Part shown: positions 39,923 to 48,807 of the stretch, in pieces
Position numbering within the stretch: the first letter of the stretch is position 1
How the letters are laid out: every line of letters begins with the position of its first letter
Origin: Candidatus Limicola stercorigallinarum
GTDB lineage: Bacteria; Actinomycetota; Coriobacteriia; Coriobacteriales; Coriobacteriaceae
DNA: 64,000 bases
Assembly (NCBI GenBank): GCA_018711625.1
Contig: DVID01000014.1
Span: 24,614 to 88,613 of the forward strand
Direction of reading: 5' to 3'
Program-made: the position numbers and the translations under genes
Notes under the pieces: generated by a model
What the model saw: the letters and a program-made list of their open reading frames with translations, nothing else
What the model was told of the DNA's origin: nothing
Database searches by the model: none

Positions 39923-41085
39923 CCTTTGGCACCCGCAAGCGTGTTGCGATTCTCGGGTGCACCGGCTCTGTTGGTACACAAGCTCTTGATGTTTGCCGGC
40001 AACATGCCGATGCCTTGGAGGTTGTAGCCCTCTCGGCGCACACCGATACGGCTCGTTTGGTTGAGGCGGCGCGCACCTTTAAGGTGCACGCCGTTTGTGT
40101 GAGCGCGCCGGAGCATGCGCAAGACCCGCAGCTGCAAGAGCTTCCTCAGGGTTGCGAACGCTATGCTGGTCTTAGCGGTATGACCGACTTGGTCACGCGC
40201 GACGACATTGATATTGTGCTCGTGGCTATAGTAGGCGCCGCTGGCCTAATGCCAAGTCTTGCAGCTCTTAAGGCGGGGAAGAGGCTCGCCCTTGCAAATA
40301 AAGAGGCCCTCGTCATTGGCGGCGACCTTCTCATGCCGCTTGCCGCCGACGGTATGCTCCTTCCCGTCGATTCGGAGCACTCCGCGCTGCTGCAGTGCCT
40401 GGCTTCGGGACGTCGTGACGAGGTTCATGCGCTCTGGCTTACCTGCTCGGGTGGTCCCTTCTTTGGTGCGAACGCGCAAGACCTTGCTCACGTCACGCCG
40501 GAGCAAGCGCTCGCGCACCCCACGTGGAGCATGGGGTCAAAGATTAGCATCGACTCGGCAACGTTGATGAACAAGGGGCTTGAGCGCATAGAAGCCATGC
40601 ATCTTTTCTCGTGCTCTGTTGACGATGTGCGCGTGCTTATTCAGCGTCAGTCGAAGATTCACTCTATGGTGGAATACATCGACGGTTCGGTCATTGCCCA
40701 TTTGGGCGCCTCCGACATGCGCATTCCCATTCAGTATGCGTTGTCGTATCCGGAGCGTTGGGATACGCCGGTTGCGCGCGTTGATTTCAGAACGCTCGGC
40801 AGCCTCGATTTTGCGGCGCCCGACATGCAAACATTCCGTTGCTTGGCCCTTGCCGAAGAGGCGGCACGCGCGGGCGGCACGGCACCCTGTGTGCTTAACG
40901 CTGCCAACGAGGTTGCCGTACAGGCGTTTCTTGATCACGCGTGCACGTTTTTGGATATTGCGACCATCACCGAGCGCTGCCTTGAGGAGCACGAGGTGGA
41001 GACGGTTGCATCTCCTGAGCAACTTGAGTCCGTTGACGCCTGGGCGCGTTCCCGTGCTTCCTTCCACCTGTCTCAGCTTTCCTAA
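39919..41085 (+). CDS. dxr: 1-deoxy-D-xylulose 5-phosphate reductoisomerase
   Basis: VAILGCTGSVGTQALDVCRQH, LANKEALVIGG, PVDSEHSALLQCL, ASDMRIPIQYALSYP. Confidence 0.96.
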   Translation: MTFGTRKRVAILGCTGSVGTQALDVCRQHADALEVVALSAHTDTARLVEAARTFKVHAVCVSAPEHAQDPQLQELPQGCERYAGLSGMTDLVTRDDIDIVLVAIVGAAGLMPSLAALKAGKRLALANKEALVIGGDLLMPLAADGMLLPVDSEHSALLQCLASGRRDEVHALWLTCSGGPFFGANAQDLAHVTPEQALAHPTWSMGSKISIDSATLMNKGLERIEAMHLFSCSVDDVRVLIQRQSKIHSMVEYIDGSVIAHLGASDMRIPIQYALSYPERWDTPVARVDFRTLGSLDFAAPDMQTFRCLALAEEAARAGGTAPCVLNAANEVAVQAFLDHACTFLDIATITERCLEEHEVETVASPEQLESVDAWARSRASFHLSQLS

Positions 41086-41103
41086 ACCTGCTAAGGATCT
41101 TCT

Positions 41104-42471
41104 ATGGACATGCTTATCAGCGTTCTCAGCAGCATCTTCTGGGGTTTGGTCGTCCTCTCGGTTTTGGTCGGCATCCACGAAGGCGGGCACTTTCTCGCCT
41201 CACGCGCATGCGGCGTGCGCGTAACTGAGTTCTTCCTCGGGCTGCCTTGTCGTTTCAACCTGCATCACGTGTCCCGACGCATCGGCACTAAATTTGGGGT
41301 CACACCGATTTTGCTGGGCGGCTATGCCATGGTCTGTGGCATGGATCCCGAGGACAACACCCATGCGGCATCGGTGCTCGGGCTCATTCATGCCGAGGGT
41401 GTGCTCTCCGTTGAAGATATTGCGCAAAAGCTCAACATCTCTGAAGACGATGCCATGGAGTCATGCATTCAGCTGATGGGCTGGGGCTCCATCGCTCCCG
41501 TGTACGACGAGGCGAAAGGTGAGAAGCCATCGGGTTCAACCTATCCCACCACATACGCATCGATGCCGCGCGACCACGAGGGCAACACCATCTATGACGG
41601 GCGCGCCTTCAAGCGCGATGAGGCCACGAAGCAAGGCGAGGGGTGGCGCAGCGCGCTCAGCGACGAGCAGTTTCTTGAGCGAGAGCGTACGAAAACGTAC
41701 GCGGGCCTGGGCTGGCTCAAGCGCGTGTTTATTCTGATCGCCGGCATCGGCGTCAACATCATCGCTGGTTTCTTGCTCCTTATGAGTATCTACATGGTGG
41801 TGGGTGTGCCCGTGGCGGTCAACTCCAATGTGGTGGGCTCGGTCACCGCGGCGTCCCCCGCAGCCGATGCCGGCATCCAGGAGGGCGACACCATCCTCTC
41901 CTTCAACGGCATGGAAACAACCGATTGGTCATCCATAGAAGACGCTGCCGCCCTCACAACCCCCGGCGAACCTTTTGATATCACCTATGAGCATGAGGGC
42001 GTCGAGCATACCAGCACGCTTATAGTTGAAGAGGGGGAGAACATCGGCATCTCCGCCCAGACGACCACCTACCGCCTGGGCCCCATCGAGGCGGCACGCG
42101 TCTCGTTTGCGTATGTTGCCATGACTGGACAGACTATCGCACAGCTCGTCAACCCCGCCCACACGCTTGACGTGCTCAATAACTCGACGTCCATCGTTGG
42201 TATCTCGGTCATTTCTGCTCAAGCGGCGGCCGAGGGCCCTGCGACGCTTTTGCGATTCGCGGCCCTTATATCGTTCTCGCTCGGATTCATGAATTTGCTG
42301 CCTATCCCGCCGCTTGATGGTGGAAAGATCCTCATCGAGACAATACAGGCTATCATTCGCCGCCCCCTTTCGGTACGCGTGCAAAACGCGGTGTCTATCG
42401 CGGGGATCGCGCTCTTTGGGTTCCTGTTCCTCTATCTTTTGCGCGGCGATATCCTGCGATTCATTCTGTAG
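41104..42471 (+). CDS. rseP: M50 site-2 metalloprotease (RseP/RasP-like) with cytosolic insertion and PDZ domain
   Basis: GIHEGGHFLASRACGVRVTEFFLG, GVTPILLGGY, PDZ AASPAADAGIQEGDTILSFNG, LPIPPLDGGKI. Confidence 0.92.
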   Translation: MDMLISVLSSIFWGLVVLSVLVGIHEGGHFLASRACGVRVTEFFLGLPCRFNLHHVSRRIGTKFGVTPILLGGYAMVCGMDPEDNTHAASVLGLIHAEGVLSVEDIAQKLNISEDDAMESCIQLMGWGSIAPVYDEAKGEKPSGSTYPTTYASMPRDHEGNTIYDGRAFKRDEATKQGEGWRSALSDEQFLERERTKTYAGLGWLKRVFILIAGIGVNIIAGFLLLMSIYMVVGVPVAVNSNVVGSVTAASPAADAGIQEGDTILSFNGMETTDWSSIEDAAALTTPGEPFDITYEHEGVEHTSTLIVEEGENIGISAQTTTYRLGPIEAARVSFAYVAMTGQTIAQLVNPAHTLDVLNNSTSIVGISVISAQAAAEGPATLLRFAALISFSLGFMNLLPIPPLDGGKILIETIQAIIRRPLSVRVQNAVSIAGIALFGFLFLYLLRGDILRFIL

Positions 42472-42482
42472 GTGGTGCAAGC

Positions 42483-43547
42483 ATGATGAGTGATTGCCCT
42501 CGTGCACATACGCGCCCGGTTACCGTGGGAGACATTGTGATCGGTGGTGGTGCTCCTGTCGTCGTTCAGTCGATGACAAGCACCGATACCGCTGATGCCA
42601 CAGCCACCCTGCAGCAGGTTCGCACCCTGGCGGAGCTTGGCTGCGACCTGGTGCGCGTAACGCTGCCGCATGTCGATGCCATTGATGCGTTCCATCAGGT
42701 TTGTGCGGAAAGCCCGGTGCCCATCATCGCCGACATTCATTTTGACTACAAGCTCGCGCTTGCGGCCATCACGGCTGGCGCCGCGAAGCTTCGCATCAAC
42801 CCAGGGAACATTGGCAGCTGGGATCGCGTGGATGCCGTTGTGGATGCAGCGGGGGAGGCGGGTGTAGCTCTCCGTATTGGCGTCAACGCCGGCTCGCTTG
42901 AGCGCACTGTGGCAGAGCGCGATGACCTCACCCTGCCCGAGAAGCTCGTTGCCTCCTCGTTGCAATTTGTGGAGCATATCGAGGGTAGAGGATTCACGCA
43001 GACGGTGCTTTCGGCCAAGGCGCACGATGTGACGACCACCATAGAGACATATCGCGCGCTTTCGTGCGCCTTGCCCCAGATCCCTCTCCATCTTGGCGTT
43101 ACTGAGGCAGGTACCCGTTTCCAGGGAACCATCAAGAGTTGCGTGGGGCTAGGTGCGCTCCTGGCGGACGGCATCGGTGACACCTTGCGCGTTTCGCTCA
43201 CCGCCGACCCCGCCGAAGAGGTTCCCGTGGCCTGGGGCATTTTAGAGAGCCTGGGGCTTCGTCGCCGGGGACCGGAGCTCATATCTTGCCCCACCTGCGG
43301 TCGTACGCAGGTGGACTTGATCCCTATCGCCGAGGCAGTCGAGATGCGTCTTCGCTCCGTTGCAAAGCCTATTACGGTTGCGGTGATGGGTTGCGTGGTG
43401 AACGGGCCCGGTGAGGCGGCAGGTGCCGATGTGGGTGTAGCCTGCGGGCGCGGCTCAGCTCTCCTCTTCAAACATGGCAAAGTGCTGCGTAAAGTATCCG
43501 AGGATGCTATCATCGATGAATTGTTCCAAGAGATCGAGTCGCTGTAA
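42483..43547 (+). CDS. ispG: 4-hydroxy-3-methylbut-2-enyl-diphosphate synthase
   Basis: VVQSMTSTDTADATATLQQV, PIIADIHFDYKLAL, KLRINPGNIG, CPTCGRTQVDL, VMGCVVNGPGEA. Confidence 0.96.
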   Translation: MMSDCPRAHTRPVTVGDIVIGGGAPVVVQSMTSTDTADATATLQQVRTLAELGCDLVRVTLPHVDAIDAFHQVCAESPVPIIADIHFDYKLALAAITAGAAKLRINPGNIGSWDRVDAVVDAAGEAGVALRIGVNAGSLERTVAERDDLTLPEKLVASSLQFVEHIEGRGFTQTVLSAKAHDVTTTIETYRALSCALPQIPLHLGVTEAGTRFQGTIKSCVGLGALLADGIGDTLRVSLTADPAEEVPVAWGILESLGLRRRGPELISCPTCGRTQVDLIPIAEAVEMRLRSVAKPITVAVMGCVVNGPGEAAGADVGVACGRGSALLFKHGKVLRKVSEDAIIDELFQEIESL

Positions 43548-43588
43548 TATCGCTCGACATTTCCAATAGTGCCTACTAAGGAGCCATC

Positions 43589-45304
43589 ATGTCTCGAGTC
43601 ATGAAGATGTCCCGGCTGTATGCCCCGACCCTCAAAGAGGATCCCGCTGAGGCCGAACTCGCCAGCCATCGCTTGCTGCTGCGTGCTGGTATGATCCGTA
43701 AGCAGGCTGCCGGCCTGTATTCCTATTTGCCGCTGGCGTGGCGTTCGCTCAAAAAAATCGAGGCCATCGTGCGCGACGAGATGGACGCCGCGGGCGCCCA
43801 GGAGCTTCTTATGCCCATCCTCACCGATGCGGAGCTCTGGCGCGAGAGCGGCCGCTGGTCGGCCTACGGTCCTGAGCTCATGCGCCTGCATGATCGCCAT
43901 GACCGCGAGTTCGCCCTCGGCCCCACGCACGAGGAGACGGTAACCGACCTTATCACCAACGAACTTCGCAGCTATAAGCAGCTCCCAGTGAACCTCTATC
44001 AGATTCAGGATAAGTTCCGCGACGAGATGCGTCCTCGCTTTGGGCTTATGCGTGGTCGTGAGTTCATCATGAAAGATGGTTACTCGTTCAACGCCACGCA
44101 GGAGAGCCTGCAGGAGACGTATGATGCCATGAAGCAGGCGTATGCCAATATCTGCGAGCGCTGCGGGCTCAAGGCTCTGCCGGTTGTGGCTGACTCTGGC
44201 CAGATTGGCGGCGACACCTCCGTTGAGTTCATGGCGCTTGCCGATGCAGGCGAGGCTGCGCTTGTGTATTGCGATGACTGTGGTTTTGCGGCCGACGAAG
44301 AGGCGGCAACCACCACCGTTGCCGTTACCGAAGGCCCGGGCGACGGCACGCTTCAGAAGGTGCACACGCCTGGTCTTGGCACCATTGAGGCCGTGGCCAA
44401 GTTCTTTGGGTTCCCCGAGAATGGCACGCGCAAGTCTCTTGCTCTCATTGCCGAAGACGGTACGCCAGTTGTCGCCATTGTCCCGGGTGACCATGAGCTC
44501 AACGATTGCAAGGCCGAGCACCTCTTTGGTGCCTATCACCTCATGACCGATGAGGAGCTTACGCAGTGGGGACTCCACAAGGGCTTTATTGGGCCGGTCA
44601 ACCTGCCGGAGGGCATTCGCCTCGTCGTGGACGAGACGCTGCGCGCCTCCAAGCAGTGGGCCTGCGGCGCCAACGAGGTGGACTATCACTTCACCGGTGC
44701 TTGCCCCGGGCGTGACTTCACGGTGGATGAGTGGGCCGACCTCATTACCGTTCACGCGGGAGATCCCTGCCCGCACTGCGGTGCTCCCCTTAAGGGTGCG
44801 CGCGGCATTGAGGTGTCTCAGGTGTTCCAGTTGGGTACCAAGTACTCCGAGGCCATGGGAGCCACCTTTGCCGATGAGAATGGCAAGGAGCGCCCCTTCC
44901 TCATGGGTTGCTATGGTGTGGGCGTCTCGCGCACGCTTGCGGCAGTTGTGGAGCAGCACAACGACGAGCAGGGCATTATCTGGCCTGTCTCCATTGCGCC
45001 CTATGAGGTCTCGGTCATCGCGCTCGACAAGAAGGGTGAGGCATTTGAGCGTGCCGAGGAGCTTGCGAACGAGCTTGCTGCCTGCGGCCTCGACGTTGTC
45101 TTTGACGACCGCGGCGAGCGTCCGGGTGTTAAGTTTGCCGATAACGACCTCATGGGCTTCCCGTTCCAGGTGATTGTTGGTAAGCGTGGCCTTGCGAACG
45201 GCACTGTTGAGGTTAAGTGTCGTGCAACCGGCGAGCGTACGGACGTTGCGGTGGATGCTGTTGTTGAGCAGATTCACGACCTCGTTGTTGCGGAGCGCCG
45301 CTAA
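43589..45304 (+). CDS. proS: Prolyl-tRNA synthetase
   Basis: LKEDPAEAELASHRLLLRAGMIRKQAAGLYSYLPLAWRSLKKIE, LGPTHEETVTDLI, editing INS domain, MGCYGVGVSRTLAA. Confidence 0.97.
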   Translation: MSRVMKMSRLYAPTLKEDPAEAELASHRLLLRAGMIRKQAAGLYSYLPLAWRSLKKIEAIVRDEMDAAGAQELLMPILTDAELWRESGRWSAYGPELMRLHDRHDREFALGPTHEETVTDLITNELRSYKQLPVNLYQIQDKFRDEMRPRFGLMRGREFIMKDGYSFNATQESLQETYDAMKQAYANICERCGLKALPVVADSGQIGGDTSVEFMALADAGEAALVYCDDCGFAADEEAATTTVAVTEGPGDGTLQKVHTPGLGTIEAVAKFFGFPENGTRKSLALIAEDGTPVVAIVPGDHELNDCKAEHLFGAYHLMTDEELTQWGLHKGFIGPVNLPEGIRLVVDETLRASKQWACGANEVDYHFTGACPGRDFTVDEWADLITVHAGDPCPHCGAPLKGARGIEVSQVFQLGTKYSEAMGATFADENGKERPFLMGCYGVGVSRTLAAVVEQHNDEQGIIWPVSIAPYEVSVIALDKKGEAFERAEELANELAACGLDVVFDDRGERPGVKFADNDLMGFPFQVIVGKRGLANGTVEVKCRATGERTDVAVDAVVEQIHDLVVAERR

Positions 45305-45383
45305 GAATCTCTGGGCAGGGGCAGATGTGAGCTCATCAGAGTGTGCCTTCAAAGCGCTTTGGTGAAAAACTTACAATTTGCCC

Positions 45384-45412
45384 TTGCAAAGGTGGAGCGG
45401 TTACCGTATATT
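45384..45412 (+). promoter_or_regulatory. Putative promoter of tRNA-Ala (+ copy)
   Basis: TTGCAA-N17-TATATT. Confidence 0.6.
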
Positions 45413-45428
45413 ATCCCTCGCACCACTT

Positions 45429-45504
45429 GGGGGCGTAGCTCAGCTGGGAGAGCGCTTGACTGGCAGTCAAGAGGTCAGGGGTTCGATCCCCCTCGTCTCC
45501 ACCA
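45429..45504 (+). tRNA. tRNA-Ala (anticodon GGC), 3' CCA encoded
   Basis: 76-nt cloverleaf GGGGGCG..CTGGCAG loop..GGTTCGATCC..CGTCTCCACCA. Confidence 0.95.
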
Positions 45505-45514
45505 TAGAATGCTT

Positions 45515-45547
45515 ACGGGTTCAGATTTGTCTGGACCCGTTTTTTTG
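45515..45547 (+). terminator. Terminator after tRNA-Ala (+ copy)
   Basis: ACGGGTTCAGA-TTTG-TCTGGACCCGT followed by TTTTTT. Confidence 0.85.
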
Positions 45548-45842
45548 TATTCATCGCTCTTGGAACGTCCATTCAAGTCAGGGGCAAAAGGCCTTCGTTG
45601 CTCAATCAATGCGTCTCACTCAATAGTGCTGTCGTTATATCCCTTTCATGTCGTCTCGACATTGAGAATCTCCGGTACGGAGCGATTGGGTCAAACAGCA
45701 AAGTAGCGCATCTAACCCGTTGCGTCACGCGCTCTATCCTCAATGAGCCCAATCCGCGAAGCGACGGCGCGGGAACGAAGCATGCTCTCCCTTTATGGCA
45801 ATCTAGCGGGATGAAACAGGCTCGTCCCCACCGGCTCAACCA

Positions 45843-45985
45843 AAAACTTTTCGATTTGTTGCAGTTTGAGGCTGGCTCGCGAAGTACTCGGCTGAATCCC
45901 GACGCTGTGACCTGCGCTTTTGGTCCACATAAAGGCCGGTCTATTCGGAGGGTGCAGTCCAAACCGCAACAAATCGAAAAGTTTT
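45843..45985. repeat. Long inverted-repeat element B (26-bp arms, 91-nt loop)
   Basis: Arms 45843-45868 AAAACTTTTCGATTTGTTGCAGTTTG and 45960-45985 CAAACCGCAACAAATCGAAAAGTTTT, 25/26 complementary; shares flank and loop motifs with 22258-22401. Confidence 0.85.
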
Positions 45986-46123
45986 GTCCTGGGCTGCCGG
46001 GCGCGACGGGCGCCTTTTGTCGATGCCCCTGAAACGGACACACGTTTCGTCCTTTAACCCCGCATTGACTGGCAAACGTGTTGATAGGGGAGTCAAGTCC
46101 GAGTGTCAGAAATCATGGAATGC

Positions 46124-46153
46124 AAAACGGCTCCCGGTATCAACCGAGAGCCG
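46124..46153 (-). terminator. Terminator downstream of tRNA(CAU)
   Basis: Minus strand CGGCTCTCGG-TTGATA-CCGGGAGCCG-TTTT. Confidence 0.8.
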
Positions 46154-46166
46154 TGGATGAGTCGGG

Positions 46167-46239
46167 TGGGCCCAGCAGGATTCGAACCTGCAACCCAGGG
46201 ATTATGAGTCCCCTGCGCTAACCGTTGCGCCATGAGCCC
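46167..46239 (-). tRNA. tRNA with CAU anticodon (tRNA-Ile2 or elongator tRNA-Met); CCA not encoded
   Basis: Minus strand GGGCTCATGGCGCAACGGTTAGCGC..GGGACTCATAATCCC..GCAGGTTCGAATCCTGC..TGGGCCCA. Confidence 0.9.
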
Positions 46240-46245
46240 GATACT

Positions 46246-46275
46246 AAAACAGCCCCTGAGAAACCTCAGAGGCTG
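46246..46275 (-). terminator. Hairpin with T-run between tRNA-Ala (- copy) and tRNA(CAU)
   Basis: Minus strand CAGCCTCTGAG-GTTT-CTCAGGGGCTG-TTTT. Confidence 0.7.
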
Positions 46276-46285
46276 CGAATGTACG

Positions 46286-46361
46286 TGGTGGAGACGAGGG
46301 GGATCGAACCCCTGACCTCTTGACTGCCAGTCAAGCGCTCTCCCAGCTGAGCTACGCCCCC
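46286..46361 (-). tRNA. tRNA-Ala (GGC), identical to 45429..45504 but inverted; CCA encoded
   Basis: Reverse complement is base-for-base identical to the + copy over 76 nt. Confidence 0.95.
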
Positions 46362-46376
46362 AAGCAACGATGATTT

Positions 46377-46405
46377 ACTATAGTCAACGTTGCCAGAAGA
46401 TGCAA
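46377..46405 (-). promoter_or_regulatory. Putative promoter of tRNA-Ala (- copy)
   Basis: Minus strand TTGCAT-N17-TATAGT. Confidence 0.7.
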
Positions 46406-46533
46406 GTACATTTTTCTAAATCATTGTGCACCGCCCAAGCGGTGCGCATAATGCGCATATTGCTGCCACACGTGTACCAAGCGGGGCCTTAACCACTCGC
46501 GTCATCGATTTCTCACAAACTGGAAAATGGTAC

Positions 46534-46563
46534 TTGCATTGGGTTGATGGCCTAGGGTATAGT
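46534..46563 (+). promoter_or_regulatory. Putative promoter of tRNA-Val
   Basis: TTGCAT-N18-TATAGT. Confidence 0.65.
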
Positions 46564-46584
46564 ATTCCTCGCTGAAAAGCACAC

Positions 46585-46659
46585 GGGCGTTTGGCTCAGG
46601 GGTAGAGCACATCCTTCACACGGATGGGGTCACAAGTTCAAATCTTGTAACGCCCACCA
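46585..46659 (+). tRNA. tRNA-Val (anticodon CAC), CCA encoded
   Basis: GGGCGTTTGGCTCAGGGGTAGAGC..CATCC-TTCACAC-GGATG..AAGTTCAAATCTT..AACGCCCACCA. Confidence 0.93.
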
Positions 46660-46669
46660 GCACAGAACA

Positions 46670-46700
46670 GGGACTCGGGGCAATCTCCGGGTCCCTTTTT
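46670..46700 (+). terminator. Terminator after tRNA-Val
   Basis: GGGACTCGGGG-CAAT-CTCCGGGTCCC + TTTTT. Confidence 0.85.
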
Positions 46701-46770
46701 CCTATCCATGCTATGTGCGGTGCGCCATGCTCAGCACCGCACCGAGTAGTTTTGTACGAGGACGGTAGCC

Positions 46771-48807
46771 ATGATCTTATCGGTGGAGAAGATCGAGAAG
46801 AGCTTTGGAGCACGCACGCTGTTTAGCGGAGCCTCGTTTCAGGTTAACCCGGGGGATCGTTTTGCTCTCGTCGGTCCCAACGGCGCCGGCAAAACCACCC
46901 TGCTTAAAATCATCATGGGCCTCGATAACCCCGATGCGGGAAACGTTACCTTCGCCAAAGACGTTAACGTGGGCTATTTAGAGCAGGAGACCAAGCTCGC
47001 TAGCGATCGCTCGGTTATTGATGAGGTCATGGCATCTGCGCATGAGATTCAAGCACTCGGCCAGCGTGCGGAAGAGCTCCAGCACGAGATTGCCACAGCG
47101 GGGGAGACAGGTTCGGTGCCCGATTCGCTCCTAAAGGAGTATGGCCAGGTACAGGATCGCTTTGAGCGCCTAGGCGGCTACGAGCTAGAAAGCAACGCGC
47201 GTCAGATTCTTGCTGGACTGGGTTTCCCTGTTGATGAGTTCCAAAAGCCTTGCGCTGAGTTCTCGGGCGGCTGGCAGATGCGTATCGCGCTGGCGAAGCT
47301 CTTCTTGCGCCACCCAGACCTGTTGCTCCTCGACGAGCCTACCAACCATCTCGACCTTGAAAGCGTGCAGTGGCTGCGCGGCTTTATCGCCTCGTATGAG
47401 GGCGCTGTGCTTATTGTCTCTCACGACCGCGCCTTTATGGACGCGTGTGTAGACCACGTGGCGGCACTCGAAAACCGCCGCATCACGGTCTACACGGGCA
47501 ACTACAGCTCTTACCTCAAGCAGCGCGAAGACAATCTTGAGCAGATGCGCGCCAAGCGCGCGGCCCAGGAGCGCGAGATTGCCCACATGCAGGTGTTCGT
47601 CGATAAGTTTCGCTATAAGCCCACCAAGGCAGCTCAGGCCCAGGAGCGTATCCGTCGCATCGAGCAAATCAAAAGTGAGCTTGTGATTCTTCCTGAGGGC
47701 CATAAGCACGTGGACTTCAAGTTTCCCGATCCGCCGCGCTCGGGCGATATGGTGGCCAAGCTTGAGGGCGTATCAAAATCCTATGCCGATAAGCACGTGT
47801 ACGATGGCATTAACCTCACGCTGTACCGCGGCGACCATATAGCCCTTGTGGGCCCCAACGGCGCGGGTAAGTCCACGCTCATGAAGATGATCGCGGGCAT
47901 TGAACCTCCGTCTACAGGCACGCGCGAGCTCGGCGTGAATGTGGGCGTTGCGTACTATGCGCAGCACCAACTTGAGGGTCTCAACGAATCAAACACGGTC
48001 CTTCAAGAGATCGATTCTGTTGCCCCTACCTGGACGGTTCCCCAGCAGCGGTCGCTGCTGGGAGCCTTCCTGTTCTCCGGCGACGATATCGATAAGCGTG
48101 TGGGCGTGCTTTCGGGTGGAGAGCGAGCCCGTCTGGCGCTAGCGAAGATGCTGGTTTCACCCGAAGCGCTCCTGTGCCTCGACGAGCCCACCAATCACCT
48201 CGATATCGACTCGGTCGACATGCTTGAGAATGCGCTTAAACGCTTCCCGGGAACCATCGTCCTCATCAGCCACGACGAGCACCTGGTGCGCGCGGTGGCA
48301 AACCGCGTTGTAGACATCCGCGATGGCAAGATGACCGTCATCGATGGCGATTACGACTATTACCTCTTCAAACGCGAGGATCTGGCTGCGCGTGCTGCAG
48401 CAGAGGCCGGTGCAGCTCATACAGGAAGCGTGGCGTCTTCTTCTGAAGCGAAGCCAGCTGCGGCATCGGCTCAGGCCTCTAAGCCCGCCGACGCTCAGCC
48501 GCGTGAGGGCAAAAAAACCAAGGAGCAACGTCGCGCTGAGGCCGAGGCACGAGCTGAGCTTAACCGCCGCCTTAAGACAACGCGCGATCGCCTGAAGAAG
48601 GTAGACGCCCAGCTGCAGACCTCGCGCGCACGGTACGACGAGCTCATGGCGCTCATGGCTTCCGAGGAGCTCTACGCCGATCAATCGCGCTTTAACGAAG
48701 CGCTCTCTGAGTACAACGACCTTAAGCGTTCTATCCCCAAGCTAGAGGATGAGTGGCTTGAGCTTTCTGAAACCATTGAAGAGGAGCAGGCTCGTGGACG
48801 TTCGTAA
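46771..48807 (+). CDS. ABC-F family ATP-binding protein
   Basis: Two ABC domains (GPNGAGKTTLLKI / GPNGAGKSTLMKM; LSGGERARLALAKML), linker between domains, C-terminal coiled coil, no TM. Confidence 0.93.
   Translation: MILSVEKIEKSFGARTLFSGASFQVNPGDRFALVGPNGAGKTTLLKIIMGLDNPDAGNVTFAKDVNVGYLEQETKLASDRSVIDEVMASAHEIQALGQRAEELQHEIATAGETGSVPDSLLKEYGQVQDRFERLGGYELESNARQILAGLGFPVDEFQKPCAEFSGGWQMRIALAKLFLRHPDLLLLDEPTNHLDLESVQWLRGFIASYEGAVLIVSHDRAFMDACVDHVAALENRRITVYTGNYSSYLKQREDNLEQMRAKRAAQEREIAHMQVFVDKFRYKPTKAAQAQERIRRIEQIKSELVILPEGHKHVDFKFPDPPRSGDMVAKLEGVSKSYADKHVYDGINLTLYRGDHIALVGPNGAGKSTLMKMIAGIEPPSTGTRELGVNVGVAYYAQHQLEGLNESNTVLQEIDSVAPTWTVPQQRSLLGAFLFSGDDIDKRVGVLSGGERARLALAKMLVSPEALLCLDEPTNHLDIDSVDMLENALKRFPGTIVLISHDEHLVRAVANRVVDIRDGKMTVIDGDYDYYLFKREDLAARAAAEAGAAHTGSVASSSEAKPAAASAQASKPADAQPREGKKTKEQRRAEAEARAELNRRLKTTRDRLKKVDAQLQTSRARYDELMALMASEELYADQSRFNEALSEYNDLKRSIPKLEDEWLELSETIEEEQARGRS

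Noticed and set aside
42746-45352. 868-aa minus-strand ORF across ispG/proS
   Set aside because: Fully antisense to two confident housekeeping genes; no recognisable domains.
45598-46043. Overlapping ORFs on both strands (144, 145 and 82 aa) in the tRNA spacer
   Set aside because: They run through the inverted-repeat element B; no protein family match evident. Better explained by the repeat, though a coding remnant cannot be excluded.
46616-46813. 65-aa minus ORF ending VGVTRFELVTPSV
   Set aside because: Antisense of tRNA-Val; same artefact class.
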